Shown here piece after piece: positions 8,260-17,473 of a stretch of DNA of 64,000 bases. The translations under genes were made by a program, and so were the position numbers. This stretch comes from Syntrophobacteraceae bacterium (lineage in GTDB: Bacteria > Desulfobacterota > Syntrophobacteria > Syntrophobacterales > Syntrophobacteraceae): positions 1-64,000 of the forward strand of contig JALOOX010000013.1 in assembly GCA_025454175.1 (NCBI GenBank), written 5' to 3'. The notes under the pieces were generated by a model that was given only the letters and a program-made list of their open reading frames with translations, ran no database searches and was not told the DNA's origin. How positions within the stretch are numbered: the first letter of the stretch is position 1; the number at the start of each line of letters is the position of its first letter.

Positions 8260-8955
8260 TCAGAACCACACCATCCCCGCGCTCACGAGGTAATACTGCG
8301 CGAGGACGAGCATGAGCAGGCCGAGAGCCTTCTTGACGCCGGCCATCCACTGGCCGGGTCTCGGCAGATTCGCGGCAATTCCGGAAAACGTGCCGAACAC
8401 GATGAGCAGGATCCCCATTCCCATGGTGAAGGTGAACACCAGGAACCCGCCGTAGAAAACGCTCTGCGTGGTTGCCACGTAGGTCAGCAGGCCAAAAAGC
8501 ACCGGTGAAGTGCAGGGCGAGGCCACCAGGCCCGATACGGCCCCGACCAGAAAAGCTCCCAAAATCCCTCCCACTGCGGGCTCCCATGGACGCCCGGAGG
8601 TCCAGAGCGGGATTTGAATCACCTCCAGGATGTTCAGGGAAACCAGGATGAGCACGTTGGCCACCAGCAGGAGGGCCCAGGGATTGGTGCTGATCCGGCC
8701 GAACAGGCTGCCGGTCATGGCCGCGATCATGCCAAGCAACGAATAGACCACCGCCATGCCGATGACATAGCCCAGGGAGAGCAGAAAGGACCTCGAACGT
8801 GTCTTGTCTCCCCTCGTCTTGGAGCCGACGTAAGCCGACACGATGGGGACCATGGGGTAGACGCACGGGGCGAGGCTTGCCAGAACCCCACCGGCAAAAG
8901 CCGCGCCGAGGGCTACCAGCGGCGGGCCCACGAGGTAAGCTTCCAAGCCGTTCAT
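8260..8955 (-). CDS. ccdA: CcdA/DsbD-type transmembrane electron carrier
   Basis: 231-residue integral membrane protein with about six helices. The two conserved cysteines lie in ASLAPCVYPM (first helix) and VASPCTSPVLFG (middle helix), matching the CcdA/DsbD beta-domain pair that passes reducing power from cytoplasmic thioredoxin to the periplasm. AGGAGG five bases before ATG 8955 fixes the start. The following gene, only 11 bases away, is the periplasmic thioredoxin-like partner. It lies between that gene and the SCO1-cytochrome c fusion, so the likely role is supply of reductant for haem or copper cysteine ligands. The longer DsbD thioredoxin domains are absent, as in CcdA. Confidence 0.85.
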   Translation of the reverse strand: MNGLEAYLVGPPLVALGAAFAGGVLASLAPCVYPMVPIVSAYVGSKTRGDKTRSRSFLLSLGYVIGMAVVYSLLGMIAAMTGSLFGRISTNPWALLLVANVLILVSLNILEVIQIPLWTSGRPWEPAVGGILGAFLVGAVSGLVASPCTSPVLFGLLTYVATTQSVFYGGFLVFTFTMGMGILLIVFGTFSGIAANLPRPGQWMAGVKKALGLLMLVLAQYYLVSAGMVWF

Positions 8956-9066
8956 CGTATCCTCCTCAAGCGCTCCATGGGAGCCCACTTTCATCATCGG
9001 AGGCGCGGGCGGTCAAATGATGGTTGCTCATCGGCCGCGCGGGCAGCTTCCGATAATCTTCCGCAA

Positions 9067-10095
9067 TCACTGCGATTTCTTCGTACTGTCATCGGCGCCT
9101 CGAGAATCCGGTCCACCCTGAGGGTTCTCGGGCGCGCCGAGCCTGCGGCTTTCCTCCTCGATATAGGCAATGAGCTGCTCAATGTCCCTGTCGCTCAGAG
9201 AAAGGTTGGGCATCGGAACATCGTCGTAGGCCTCGAGGAGCGCCATGGAGAGCGGGTCCTTTTCCTCGAACATTTTATCGGGCTCTTTCATGAAGCGAAT
9301 GAGCCAGGACAGCTCCCGCTTCTGGGTTATGGCGTAGAGGTCGGGGCCGAGCTTTTCCTTGTTGGGCCCCAGCAGATCCCCTCCGCCGATGGTGTGGCAT
9401 GCCGAGCACCGGGTGCGGAAAAGGCTCTCTCCCGGCGAAAGGGTGCGCACTTCGGGGGCCGAGGCATAATCCTGCCCCTCCCTCGGCGGAAGCTTCCAGT
9501 TGTGCAGCCAGCTGCCCACCTGGGTGGCCATGACGTAGGGGTTCTCGAAGGGCGAGGACCTCATCCACCGGCCCGTGCTCTGGTTGCCGATGAGCAGGCT
9601 CAGGCTGTGCGCCCTGAGGTTTCCGCCGCGCTCCTCGGGGTTGTACATGCCCAGCTTCTTGCGCAGCGTGATGATGTCCGACTGCCTGCCCGTGAGGAAA
9701 AGCCATCCCGGGCCCACCTGGTACCGCTCCGTGTAGGCCTTGAGCACGTGGGGCTTATCGTATTCGGGATCGATGCTGATGGAGTACATGAACACGTCTT
9801 TGCCGACGCGGTCGCCGAGTATCTTCTGAACTTCACGAAGGCGTGCCGTCTCCAGCGGACACACGTCGGGACACCGGGTGAACATGAAATTGATCACCAC
9901 CACCTTATCCTTGATGAGGTCGTCGAAGAATCGGACTTCCTTTCCTTCATGGGTGATGAGCGGGATGTTGGGAAAATAGTCGGCTCCCCAGATGGCGCCT
10001 GCCTGGCCGGTCGTCCTGGCATGGCCCGCCTGGAAGGAGAGCGTGAGCATGACGAACGCCATAGCCAAAAGATTTCGATGTTTCAATGGTATCAT
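9067..10095 (-). CDS. SCO1/SenC copper chaperone fused to cytochrome c
   Basis: 342 residues: signal peptide (LLAMAFVMLTLSFQAGHA), an SCO1/SenC thioredoxin-fold domain, and a C-terminal class I cytochrome c domain. The SCO1 copper ligands are the cysteines of FTRCPDVCPLE and the later His in NLRAHSLSLL. The haem site is CSACHTIGGG, with a likely axial Met in DVPMPNLSLSD. A short charged tail follows. SCO1 proteins deliver or reduce copper; the attached haem suggests electron transfer to or from the chaperone. It lies about 110 bases downstream of the first multicopper oxidase, whose copper loading it may serve. Export and covalent haem attachment place it in the periplasm. Confidence 0.87.
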   Translation of the reverse strand: MIPLKHRNLLAMAFVMLTLSFQAGHARTTGQAGAIWGADYFPNIPLITHEGKEVRFFDDLIKDKVVVINFMFTRCPDVCPLETARLREVQKILGDRVGKDVFMYSISIDPEYDKPHVLKAYTERYQVGPGWLFLTGRQSDIITLRKKLGMYNPEERGGNLRAHSLSLLIGNQSTGRWMRSSPFENPYVMATQVGSWLHNWKLPPREGQDYASAPEVRTLSPGESLFRTRCSACHTIGGGDLLGPNKEKLGPDLYAITQKRELSWLIRFMKEPDKMFEEKDPLSMALLEAYDDVPMPNLSLSDRDIEQLIAYIEEESRRLGAPENPQGGPDSRGADDSTKKSQ

Positions 10096-10207
10096 GATCC
10101 GTCCTCAACACCCGGCTCTTCAGCCGGCCATGGTTGCTGTGCGGCCCCCGGGGGGGGGAGTCCTCGGGGCCGCGGGTGAATGGGTGAGCCCAACCAAATC
10201 AAACAGT

Positions 10208-13200
10208 CTAACGGCGAGGTCTCTGTGCTGCCTGCTGAGCGGCAGCCAGTCGGACCTGCAGTCTCTCCAACTGCCTCTGAAGGGACTGAAGGGTACGGGG
10301 ACGCGGAGCCGGCCTGTTGCGCTCCAGCTCCATCCGAGCCTCCGTTCTCTCAATCATGGTCGCAATCCTCAGCTCCAGACGAGTCGGTGTCCGTGCGGGC
10401 ACCTCGGGCTCGGGTGCCGGAGGTGGCGTCTCTCCCGGGCTTTCCGGGGCAGGGGGTGGTTCGGGCTGCGGAGCCGGACCGGGAGCAGGGGCTCCGGGAT
10501 CGGGAGCCGGAAGCACAGGCCCAAGGACAAACTCAGGCCCAAAACCATCGCCGTCCCTGAAGGTCGGGAGGGCCACCGAATCCACGAATTCCACCCCGTC
10601 CCACGTGGGCAGCGGCGTCGGCATGAGCTCGACTTGTCCGGGAAGCTCGAGGTCCCATCGCAGCAGCATGGCGTGATCCTCGTGCGTGGTGTTGTGGCAG
10701 TGCTCCACGTAGGTTCCCGCAAACTCCCTGAACTGGATGGCGATCTCGACGACGCGGCTGCTGTCCTCCTCGGAGCCTATGCGAAACATGTCCTTGCGGG
10801 CCCATTTCTCCCATTCGGGAGGCGCTTCGCCATCCCGGGTGAGGATGATTCCCTCCTCGAAGTGCGCGTGAACCGGGTGAGACCAGCCGCCACCCGTATG
10901 GAAGCTCCAAACCTCGAGGGTGGCCTCGCCTACGTAGCCGGCTTCCGTGGGGCCCGTCGCCAGCTGCGGCGCGGCTGAAATCCTTCGGGGATCGGCGGTC
11001 AGTCCCCCGCCTCCATCGGTCTTGATGGTCCAGGGGCTTTCGTCGGTTCCGGACGAGCGGACGAATTCGAAGGTCCGGTGCCGAGCGTTGGCCAGCCTCG
11101 CCCGGTCGGCCGGATCGTCACGGTCGAAGGAGAGTGGAATCATCTTCTTCCGGCCGGGAATGTAGTCCGAGGGATCCATGCTGTGATCCACCCCCGTGTA
11201 GGAATGTACGCGAAGCTCCAGGAATTTGCCGACGCCGGGGTCCCCATCCCTCCAACGGTCGGGGATGCCGTCGCCGTCGTCGTCCCTGGCCAAGGCTTTA
11301 TACTCCTCGGACAGCACTTCTCTCAGGGGGATCGTGTCCTTGGGGCGCCTTCCGTCATCATGCTCCAGCACGTTGACGAAATACAGCTTGTCCCCGGGCT
11401 GAATGCCGTGCTTGCCGAAGTCCACGACGATGTCGTAACGCTCCGCGATGGACTGGGTCGGAAGTATCGCATGGTGGTCCGAAAAATCCCCGTCGCGGTC
11501 CAGGTCCATGCTGCCGTCAAAGGGTATGGCGTGCTCCATGATGTTGCCGTCGTTGGCGATCAAGTGAAAGGGCACCCGGCTGTAGGAAACCCCGGAGCCT
11601 CCCGGACCGGGCATCTCTCCTCCCGGGCCGTTGATCTGCCGGACCAGGGCCAGCTTGAAGTAGCGGGCGACGGAGCCGTTCAGGATCCTGAAGCGATAGC
11701 GGCGGGCCCGCACGTCAAAGTAGGGGTGGTAAAGCCAGTTGGTCATTATCTGGTCCCCCATGAAGCCGTCCCGGTTGAAGATGTTGAACCAGAGCTGTCC
11801 CGACCGGTCCCAGGCCTTGTCGGCGATCAGGAGATTCACGTCGTAGTCCCGGTTCCCCCACGGAAGCGCGGTGCCGCTCGGGAGTCGCAGGTTGACGCCG
11901 TCATAGTGATCTTCCTTGCCGCGGTCCACCGCACTGTAATAGTTCATCATGGCCGCATTGCCCTTGTAGACGTTCTGGGCCGTGAAGTCGAGCATGTGAT
12001 CGTGGAACCAGTGGGTGCTCGCCGTCTCGCGCCAGTCGCCGCGGATCTTGATGGACCCGTTTTCACACTGCTTGACGCCGGGCTCGCGATCATTCACGAA
12101 AAGCGTTTCCCCGGGGGCGCAGGGGAAGGCGGCCCGGGGGTCGCCGGCGTCGGTGTTGATGCTGTCATAGCCCGCCAGTGCCAGGGGCCATCGATAGTCG
12201 AAATACTGGCCCGGGAAGAAGAAAGCGGCCGTGTAGCCGTCGCTTTCGGCCGGAGTGTGACCGTTGTGCTCGTGGGTGGTGATGGTGTGAAGCCCGAAGC
12301 CCCGATTGGCCGACGGGTCGATGGGGAGGGCGTTGTAATGCCGAAAGAGAATCGTCTGCCCGTGGCGGGCCATGAGCAGCTTGGGCGGGAGCGTCCCGTC
12401 GAAGGTCCAGAGCGTGTTGGGCTCCTGGATGGGCATGTTCGGGTGAAAACGGATACCCAGCCCCCTGGTGGTCCCCTCAAGTGTCGGGGCGCCTTCCACC
12501 GATGCGGTATATACCTTATGGTAAAGCCCGCCAGGCCCGAACTCTCCCTTGCCGTACCCGTGCATCTGCTCATTGTCTCTCAAGCCGCGGTTCACGCGAG
12601 CCCCGGCCTGGGCCGATTTAAAATAGCCTTGTGGAAAGAATTCGTTCCACCGCTGATGAGACCATCCCTTTCCGGGAGGGCGACCCTCGGCGGGAGGCGT
12701 TTCGAGATCCCGGCGGAGAAACCCTTCTATCTGCGCCTTCCAGGGGTTTTCATCCTCCGTGTTGGAAAACTGCGTGGGTAGAGGTGAAAGCCCTGCCTGA
12801 GCCAGGAAGGCTTCCAGGGCTGCTTCATCCGGGCCGCTCGTTGTATTTCCCGGCAAGGGAAACGGCAAGCCCCCCTGCTGTAAAACCGTGCTGTAGGGCC
12901 TTACAGCCATCTCTTCAAAGAGCAGCATCTGCTGTGTGAAGGATTGCGCACCGAAAAGGGGGCTTGGGGGGCCGCCACTGGGGATGTCGTCACTGGTTTC
13001 GTCTCCCTCGGAGACGACGTTGTTTATGCCGGCATCGGCGGCGGTGCCCGTCGGACCTCCCTCCAGCGCTCCGCTGTTGACGGGAGGCAGGCCTTCCAGG
13101 CCATCGACGGCAAACTCCTCCCCGATGAGGGGAAATCCGTATGCGGATGGATCACCCTGGGGAGGGGGACCGAAGTCATCGAGCTGCTGAGCGTTTGAAG

Positions 13201-13333
13201 GAGTGCAGAAAAGGAGCAACAGCAGGAGCAAACCCGTGGTGGCACGGGAGCCCACCGCTGTGTATCTTAATGGAATATAGGGCCGTCTTGAGAGCCGACC
13301 CGTTCGAATGCGATGATGATCTGGTTTTCTCAT
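10208..13333 (-). CDS. Large multicopper oxidase (paralog 1)
   Basis: 1041 residues. The N-terminus is long and basic (SRRPYIPLRY resembles a Tat motif) before the hydrophobic segment TTGLLLLLLLFCTPSNA. Copper motifs are in the usual order: THEHNGHTPAE near residue 353, HWFHDHML near 440, HPVHAHFEEG near 821 and EHCHNTTHEDHAMLLRW near 881. Together these supply the type 1 site and the trinuclear cluster. The C-terminus has a Pro-rich linker and a charged helical tail. ATG 13333 has GGAGG six bases upstream. The size and layout recall the long multicopper oxidases linked to metal oxidation or Geobacter OmpB; the substrate is not evident. A shared palindrome lies 173 bases upstream. Confidence 0.88.
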   Translation of the reverse strand: MRKPDHHRIRTGRLSRRPYIPLRYTAVGSRATTGLLLLLLLFCTPSNAQQLDDFGPPPQGDPSAYGFPLIGEEFAVDGLEGLPPVNSGALEGGPTGTAADAGINNVVSEGDETSDDIPSGGPPSPLFGAQSFTQQMLLFEEMAVRPYSTVLQQGGLPFPLPGNTTSGPDEAALEAFLAQAGLSPLPTQFSNTEDENPWKAQIEGFLRRDLETPPAEGRPPGKGWSHQRWNEFFPQGYFKSAQAGARVNRGLRDNEQMHGYGKGEFGPGGLYHKVYTASVEGAPTLEGTTRGLGIRFHPNMPIQEPNTLWTFDGTLPPKLLMARHGQTILFRHYNALPIDPSANRGFGLHTITTHEHNGHTPAESDGYTAAFFFPGQYFDYRWPLALAGYDSINTDAGDPRAAFPCAPGETLFVNDREPGVKQCENGSIKIRGDWRETASTHWFHDHMLDFTAQNVYKGNAAMMNYYSAVDRGKEDHYDGVNLRLPSGTALPWGNRDYDVNLLIADKAWDRSGQLWFNIFNRDGFMGDQIMTNWLYHPYFDVRARRYRFRILNGSVARYFKLALVRQINGPGGEMPGPGGSGVSYSRVPFHLIANDGNIMEHAIPFDGSMDLDRDGDFSDHHAILPTQSIAERYDIVVDFGKHGIQPGDKLYFVNVLEHDDGRRPKDTIPLREVLSEEYKALARDDDGDGIPDRWRDGDPGVGKFLELRVHSYTGVDHSMDPSDYIPGRKKMIPLSFDRDDPADRARLANARHRTFEFVRSSGTDESPWTIKTDGGGGLTADPRRISAAPQLATGPTEAGYVGEATLEVWSFHTGGGWSHPVHAHFEEGIILTRDGEAPPEWEKWARKDMFRIGSEEDSSRVVEIAIQFREFAGTYVEHCHNTTHEDHAMLLRWDLELPGQVELMPTPLPTWDGVEFVDSVALPTFRDGDGFGPEFVLGPVLPAPDPGAPAPGPAPQPEPPPAPESPGETPPPAPEPEVPARTPTRLELRIATMIERTEARMELERNRPAPRPRTLQSLQRQLERLQVRLAAAQQAAQRPRR

Positions 13334-13683
13334 CCTGTACCTCCAATTGCGAGTCCATCTGACCCCGAGTCGCATTCCCTGATTCAACAATCGAGCCGCA
13401 ATCCCGGAGTCATCGTCTTTCAGCAAGGAAACGTAGTATCCGACCGCAACCTACGTAGTTTTCCGTATCACGTCTCTTTGTTAAGACGCAAAATACCTAC
13501 CGACAATGATCAGATTTGATCATATTACGTGGGTTCGCTGGGTGCGGCCGTCGAAACACGGGGATTCGGGGCTGGCGGAGATATTGATCGCGTTTGCGTT
13601 GAGCTGATGCAGCCAGGGACCATCACTTCCGGGCCGGACGGCTGCCTCCGGAGTGAAAAACGGTGGCAGCCGCCCAGGTGATG
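13334..13683. other. Intergenic region between the two multicopper oxidases
   Basis: 350 bases with no gene. It holds the palindrome at 13506-13523 and short AT-rich, ACGT-containing stretches near 13440-13500 that may be promoter elements for the first oxidase. The part at 13560-13683 follows the stop of the second oxidase; I see no clear intrinsic terminator. Confidence 0.5.
13506..13523. promoter_or_regulatory. 18-bp palindrome ATGATCA-N4-TGATCAT (copy 1)
   Basis: ATGATCA-GATT-TGATCAT, upstream of multicopper oxidase 1. A second copy at 17428-17445 differs in a single spacer base and shares flanking ACA and A bases. The symmetric form suits a dimeric regulator. No regulator gene is adjacent. 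Confidence 0.6.
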
Positions 13684-16600
13684 CTATCGGCGGGAGCGGG
13701 GAGGAGCCTGAGCCGCCGCGGCGAGCCGCACCTTCAGTCGATCCAGCTGCCTCTGAAGACCATCGATTCGGCGTTGACGAATCGATGGTCTGGTCAGCTC
13801 CTGGGCCAGGAGGGTCTCTATCCTCTGTATCATGGCCGTGAGCCTCAATTCCAGGCGCGTCGGCACATGTTCCGGGGGTGTCCCTGGATCGGGCGCCGGC
13901 GGCCCTGGATTCGTTGCTGGAGGCGGATCCTCGGGGTCGTCGGGAGGAGACCCGGGACCAGGTGGAGGATTAACTGGACCGAGCGCCATGGACGGTCCGA
14001 ATCCGTCGCCGTCCCTGAAGGTCGGAAGGGCCGTCGAGTCGACGTATTCGACACCGTCCCAGGTGGGAAGCGGCGCGGGCATGAGCTGGACCTGTCCCGG
14101 GTGCTCGAGATCCCAGCGCATGAGCATGGAGTGGTCCTCGTGCTGAGTGTTGTGGCAGTGCTCCATGTAGGTCCCGGCAAACTCCCGGAATCTGATGGCG
14201 ACCTCGACACTCTCGGTGCTGCCGTCTTCGGGGCCCACCCGGTAAACGTCCTTGCGGGCCCACTTCTCCCACTCGGGGGGAGCGGCACCGCCGCGGGTGA
14301 GGATGACCCCTTCCTCAAAGTGAATGTGAGCCGGATGGCTCCACCCGCCGTTGCCCAGAATGCTCCAGATTTCAAGGGTACCTTCGCCACTGGAACCGGC
14401 ATTTGTGGGACCGCTTGCCAGCTGAGGCGCCGCCGAAACGCGTCTCGAGTCCATGCCGAATGCCTTGCCGCCGTCGGTCTTGATGGTCCAGGGGGCCTCA
14501 TCGGTGCCGCCCCCGCGGACAAACTCGAAGCTGCGGTGCCGCGCATTGGCCAGGAGAGCCCGGTCCGCCGGGTCGTCGCGGTTTATGGCGAGCGGGATCA
14601 TCTTCTTCCTGCCGGAAACGAATTCGCTCGGATCCATGCTGCGGTCCTGCCCGGCGTAGGGCTGTACCCGAAGCTCGAGGAACCTCCCCACGCACGGATC
14701 GCCGTCGATCCAGCGGTCGGGGAGGCCGTCCCGGTCATCGTCCCTTGACTGTGCCCTGTACCGACCCGACAGGACATGCTCCAGAGGAATCCTTTCGTTT
14801 GGCCTCCTCCCGTTGTCGTGCTCCAATGTATTGACAAAAAAGAGCTTGTCCCCCGGCATAATGCCGTGCCCGCTGAAATCCACGATGATGTCATAGCGCT
14901 CCGCGATGGCCTGCGTCGGGAGCTGTCCCCTGTGGTCCAGGAGATCGCCGTCACCATCCAGATCCATGCTTCCGTCGAAGGGCACCGCGTGCTCCATGAT
15001 GTTGCCGTCATTGGCGATCAAGTGAAAGGGAACCCGGCTGTAGGAAACCCCGGAGCCCGGCGGGCCGGGCATCTCTCCGCCAGTGCCGTGGACCTGTCGC
15101 ACCAGGGCCAGGGTCAGGTAACGCGACACCGAGCCGTTCAGGATTCTGAATCGATAGCGCCGCGCCCGCACATCGAGGTAGGGATGGTAAAGCCAGTTGG
15201 TGAGCAGGTGGTCCCCCAGGAAGCCGTCCAGGTTGAAGATGTTGAACCACAACTGACCTTCCCGGTCCCATGCCTTGTCGGCGATGACCAGGTTCACGTC
15301 GTAGTCGCGGTTCCCCCAGGGGAGTGCCGTGCCGCTCGGCAACCGCAGGTTGACCCCATCCTCATGGTCCTCCTTGCCTCGGTCCAGGGCGCTGTAATAG
15401 TTCATCATCACGGCGTTGCCCTTGTAAACGTTCTGGGCCGTGAAATCGAGCATGTGATCGTGAAACCAGTGGGTGCTCATGGTCTCGCGCCAGTCTCCCC
15501 GGATCTTGATCGATCCGTTCTCGCAGGATTTCACACCCGGTTCGGCGTCGTTGACGAACAGGGTCTCCCCGGATGAGCAGGGAAAAGCCGCACGCGGATC
15601 GGCGGCGTCGGTGTTGATGCTGTCGTACCCTGCCAGCTGCAGCGGCCACCGGTAATCAAAAAACTGCCCCGGAAAGAAGAACGCATTGGTGTATCCGTCG
15701 CTCTCGGCCGGGGTGTGGCCGTTGTGCTCGTGCGTGCTGATGGTGTGAAGCCCGAAGCCGTGGTTGGCCGCCGGGTCGATGGGAAGAGCGTTGTAGTGGC
15801 GCATGAGGATCGGCTGGCCGTATCGGACCATCAGCAGCTTGGGGGGCAGGGTCCCGTCGAAGGTCCAGAGGGCCTTGTGGTCCTGAAGGGGCATGTTCGG
15901 GTGGAAACGAATGGCGAGCCCTCGGGTGGTGCCCTCAAGGGTCGGCGAACCGGGAACCGAGGAGGTATACACCGTGTGATAGAGACCTCCAGGACCGAAT
16001 TCCCCGGTGTTGTAGCCATGCATCTGTCTCGTGTCGCGGAAGCCTCCGTTCACGCGAGCGCCAGCCTGGGCGGTCTTGAAATAGACCTGGGGATGAAACT
16101 CGTTCCATCTCTGGTGCGCCCACCCCATGCCGGGCGGCCGCCCTTCGGCAGGCGGGGTATCCAGGGTTCGCCCCAGGAAATCCTCGATCTGGGACTTCCA
16201 TGGGTTTTCATCCACGGTATTCGAGTATTGGGTGGGGAAGGGGGCCAGCCCTTTCTCAGCCAGGAAGCTCTCGAGGATGCTTCCCGCAGGGGCGCTGGCC
16301 GCGACACTTGCGGGATCCTGCTCGGGCGCCGGACCGGTCTGGGGCACCGGAAGACGGCTGCGGGGAGCGGAGACATTGCCGTCGAAGGACTCCAGGCCGA
16401 ACTCCTCGAAGCGCAGCATCTGCTGGGTGAAGGATTCGGCTCCGAAAAGGGGGCTGGGCCTGCTGTTGGTGGGAATGTCCCGGCTGGTCTGCTCCCTCTC
16501 GGGTACGGAATTGTCAACGCCGGCGTCCGCAAAGGTTCCGGTGGGACCTCCTTCGAATGCGCCCTGGTTGGGCGGGGGAAGCGTCTCGATCATCGTGTCC

Positions 16601-16770
16601 GAAAACTCGAGCCCGATCAGGGGTCCGGTGTGTTCGGAAGGATCCCCCGCGGGCGGCGGGGCAAAATCATCCAAAGGCTGGGCCGGGGCAGGGGAGGCGA
16701 TGAGCAAGCCGCAGAGGGCTGCTCCGATGAAGAAGTGGCTGGTCGCTGCAATAGGCCGCGCCAGGATCAT
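13684..16770 (-). CDS. Large multicopper oxidase (paralog 2)
   Basis: 1028 residues, clearly a duplicate of the neighbouring oxidase: same QPLDDF-type mature start, same copper motifs (HWFHDHML near residue 433, HPAHIHFEEG near 811, HCHNTQHEDHSMLMRW near 871), same Pro-rich linker and basic helical tail. ATG 16770 gives a compact Sec signal peptide ending ASPAPA and has GGAG eight bases upstream. ATG 16845 also has a GGAG and would add 25 residues. The family oxidises phenolics or metal ions, with electrons passing from the type 1 copper to O2. Retention of two full copies side by side suggests different substrates or conditions. Confidence 0.87.
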   Translation of the reverse strand: MILARPIAATSHFFIGAALCGLLIASPAPAQPLDDFAPPPAGDPSEHTGPLIGLEFSDTMIETLPPPNQGAFEGGPTGTFADAGVDNSVPEREQTSRDIPTNSRPSPLFGAESFTQQMLRFEEFGLESFDGNVSAPRSRLPVPQTGPAPEQDPASVAASAPAGSILESFLAEKGLAPFPTQYSNTVDENPWKSQIEDFLGRTLDTPPAEGRPPGMGWAHQRWNEFHPQVYFKTAQAGARVNGGFRDTRQMHGYNTGEFGPGGLYHTVYTSSVPGSPTLEGTTRGLAIRFHPNMPLQDHKALWTFDGTLPPKLLMVRYGQPILMRHYNALPIDPAANHGFGLHTISTHEHNGHTPAESDGYTNAFFFPGQFFDYRWPLQLAGYDSINTDAADPRAAFPCSSGETLFVNDAEPGVKSCENGSIKIRGDWRETMSTHWFHDHMLDFTAQNVYKGNAVMMNYYSALDRGKEDHEDGVNLRLPSGTALPWGNRDYDVNLVIADKAWDREGQLWFNIFNLDGFLGDHLLTNWLYHPYLDVRARRYRFRILNGSVSRYLTLALVRQVHGTGGEMPGPPGSGVSYSRVPFHLIANDGNIMEHAVPFDGSMDLDGDGDLLDHRGQLPTQAIAERYDIIVDFSGHGIMPGDKLFFVNTLEHDNGRRPNERIPLEHVLSGRYRAQSRDDDRDGLPDRWIDGDPCVGRFLELRVQPYAGQDRSMDPSEFVSGRKKMIPLAINRDDPADRALLANARHRSFEFVRGGGTDEAPWTIKTDGGKAFGMDSRRVSAAPQLASGPTNAGSSGEGTLEIWSILGNGGWSHPAHIHFEEGVILTRGGAAPPEWEKWARKDVYRVGPEDGSTESVEVAIRFREFAGTYMEHCHNTQHEDHSMLMRWDLEHPGQVQLMPAPLPTWDGVEYVDSTALPTFRDGDGFGPSMALGPVNPPPGPGSPPDDPEDPPPATNPGPPAPDPGTPPEHVPTRLELRLTAMIQRIETLLAQELTRPSIRQRRIDGLQRQLDRLKVRLAAAAQAPPRSRR

Positions 16771-17064
16771 GGATTCACTCCATCTTCCGGCGCCGGAACG
16801 ATTGGACCGTTCATTTTCATGGATAGTCGGGCTGTGTCTTTTCATCTCAATGCTCCATTTCCGGGGCGTCCTCGCCTTCGGTCCTTCCGTCCAGGCTCGG
16901 CCAATTGATTGGATAAGCCGGCCCCTGTAAGGGCAGACTCCTGCAGGTGTGCCGCCCGGCTGAGATGGGAAACCGCGTCCATTGGGCTGGCCGGCTGAGG
17001 CTGTGGCGCTGGCACTCGCCTGGCCGCTCATTTCAGCGCATTGGTCTACCTGGACGAGACCATT

Positions 17065-17349
17065 CTAGATTCGCAGGATACTCAAACGGTGGGAATCAAC
17101 CGATGGAGGCGGAGTCATATGGCCGCCGCGGGAACCCGCGGCACCCATGGAAGGACCTGTTGCGGCGTGAATGGAGCCCGCGCCATGCAGGTGAGGGTTT
17201 CTAACAAGCTCAGGGTAGAGGTTTTCCTCAAGAAGGAAGGTGGGGTGAGCTTCTCCGCACGGGTCGCCGCCGGCCTCAACAGGACCCTGGAGCAGCAGGA
17301 CAGCCGTCAATGTCACTAAGCAGAATATGAAGAGTTTTAGAAGGCTCAT
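17065..17349 (-). CDS. Small exported His-rich protein
   Basis: 94 residues: a clear signal peptide (MSLLKLFIFCLVTLTAVLLL, then QGPVEA) and a short mature part of about 68 residues with six histidines (AHPTF, NPHLHGAG, SIHAAT, GGHM, DSHR), one Cys and several Met. A strong SD sequence (AGGAGGG, seven bases before ATG 17349) marks it as genuinely translated. It lies about 300 bases upstream of the second multicopper oxidase on the same strand and has the shared palindrome 79 bases before its start. No family is recognised. A metal-binding or metal-buffering role beside the oxidases is an inference from composition and position. Confidence 0.6.
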   Translation of the reverse strand: MSLLKLFIFCLVTLTAVLLLQGPVEAGGDPCGEAHPTFLLEENLYPELVRNPHLHGAGSIHAATGPSMGAAGSRGGHMTPPPSVDSHRLSILRI

Positions 17350-17427
17350 GGTATTCACCCTCCTGACAATTCTACCCATGGATATACGTCTTATTACGTA
17401 TCTTAAGCAGGGGATCAGGAGTGCACA

Positions 17428-17445
17428 ATGATCAGAATTGATCAT
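17428..17445. promoter_or_regulatory. 18-bp palindrome ATGATCA-N4-TGATCAT (copy 2)
   Basis: ATGATCA-GAAT-TGATCAT upstream of the small exported protein, matching copy 1 in both arms and flanks. A TACGT...ACGTA pair lies just downstream at about 17389-17401. The two copies suggest one regulator for both units. Confidence 0.6.
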
Positions 17446-17473
17446 AGTGGGGAGTTGATTCGGCGAGGGAGCC

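Noticed and set aside
11078-12781. Plus-strand frame of 567 codons opposite multicopper oxidase 1
   Set aside because: Antisense artefact of high GC; a similar artefact occurs opposite oxidase 2.
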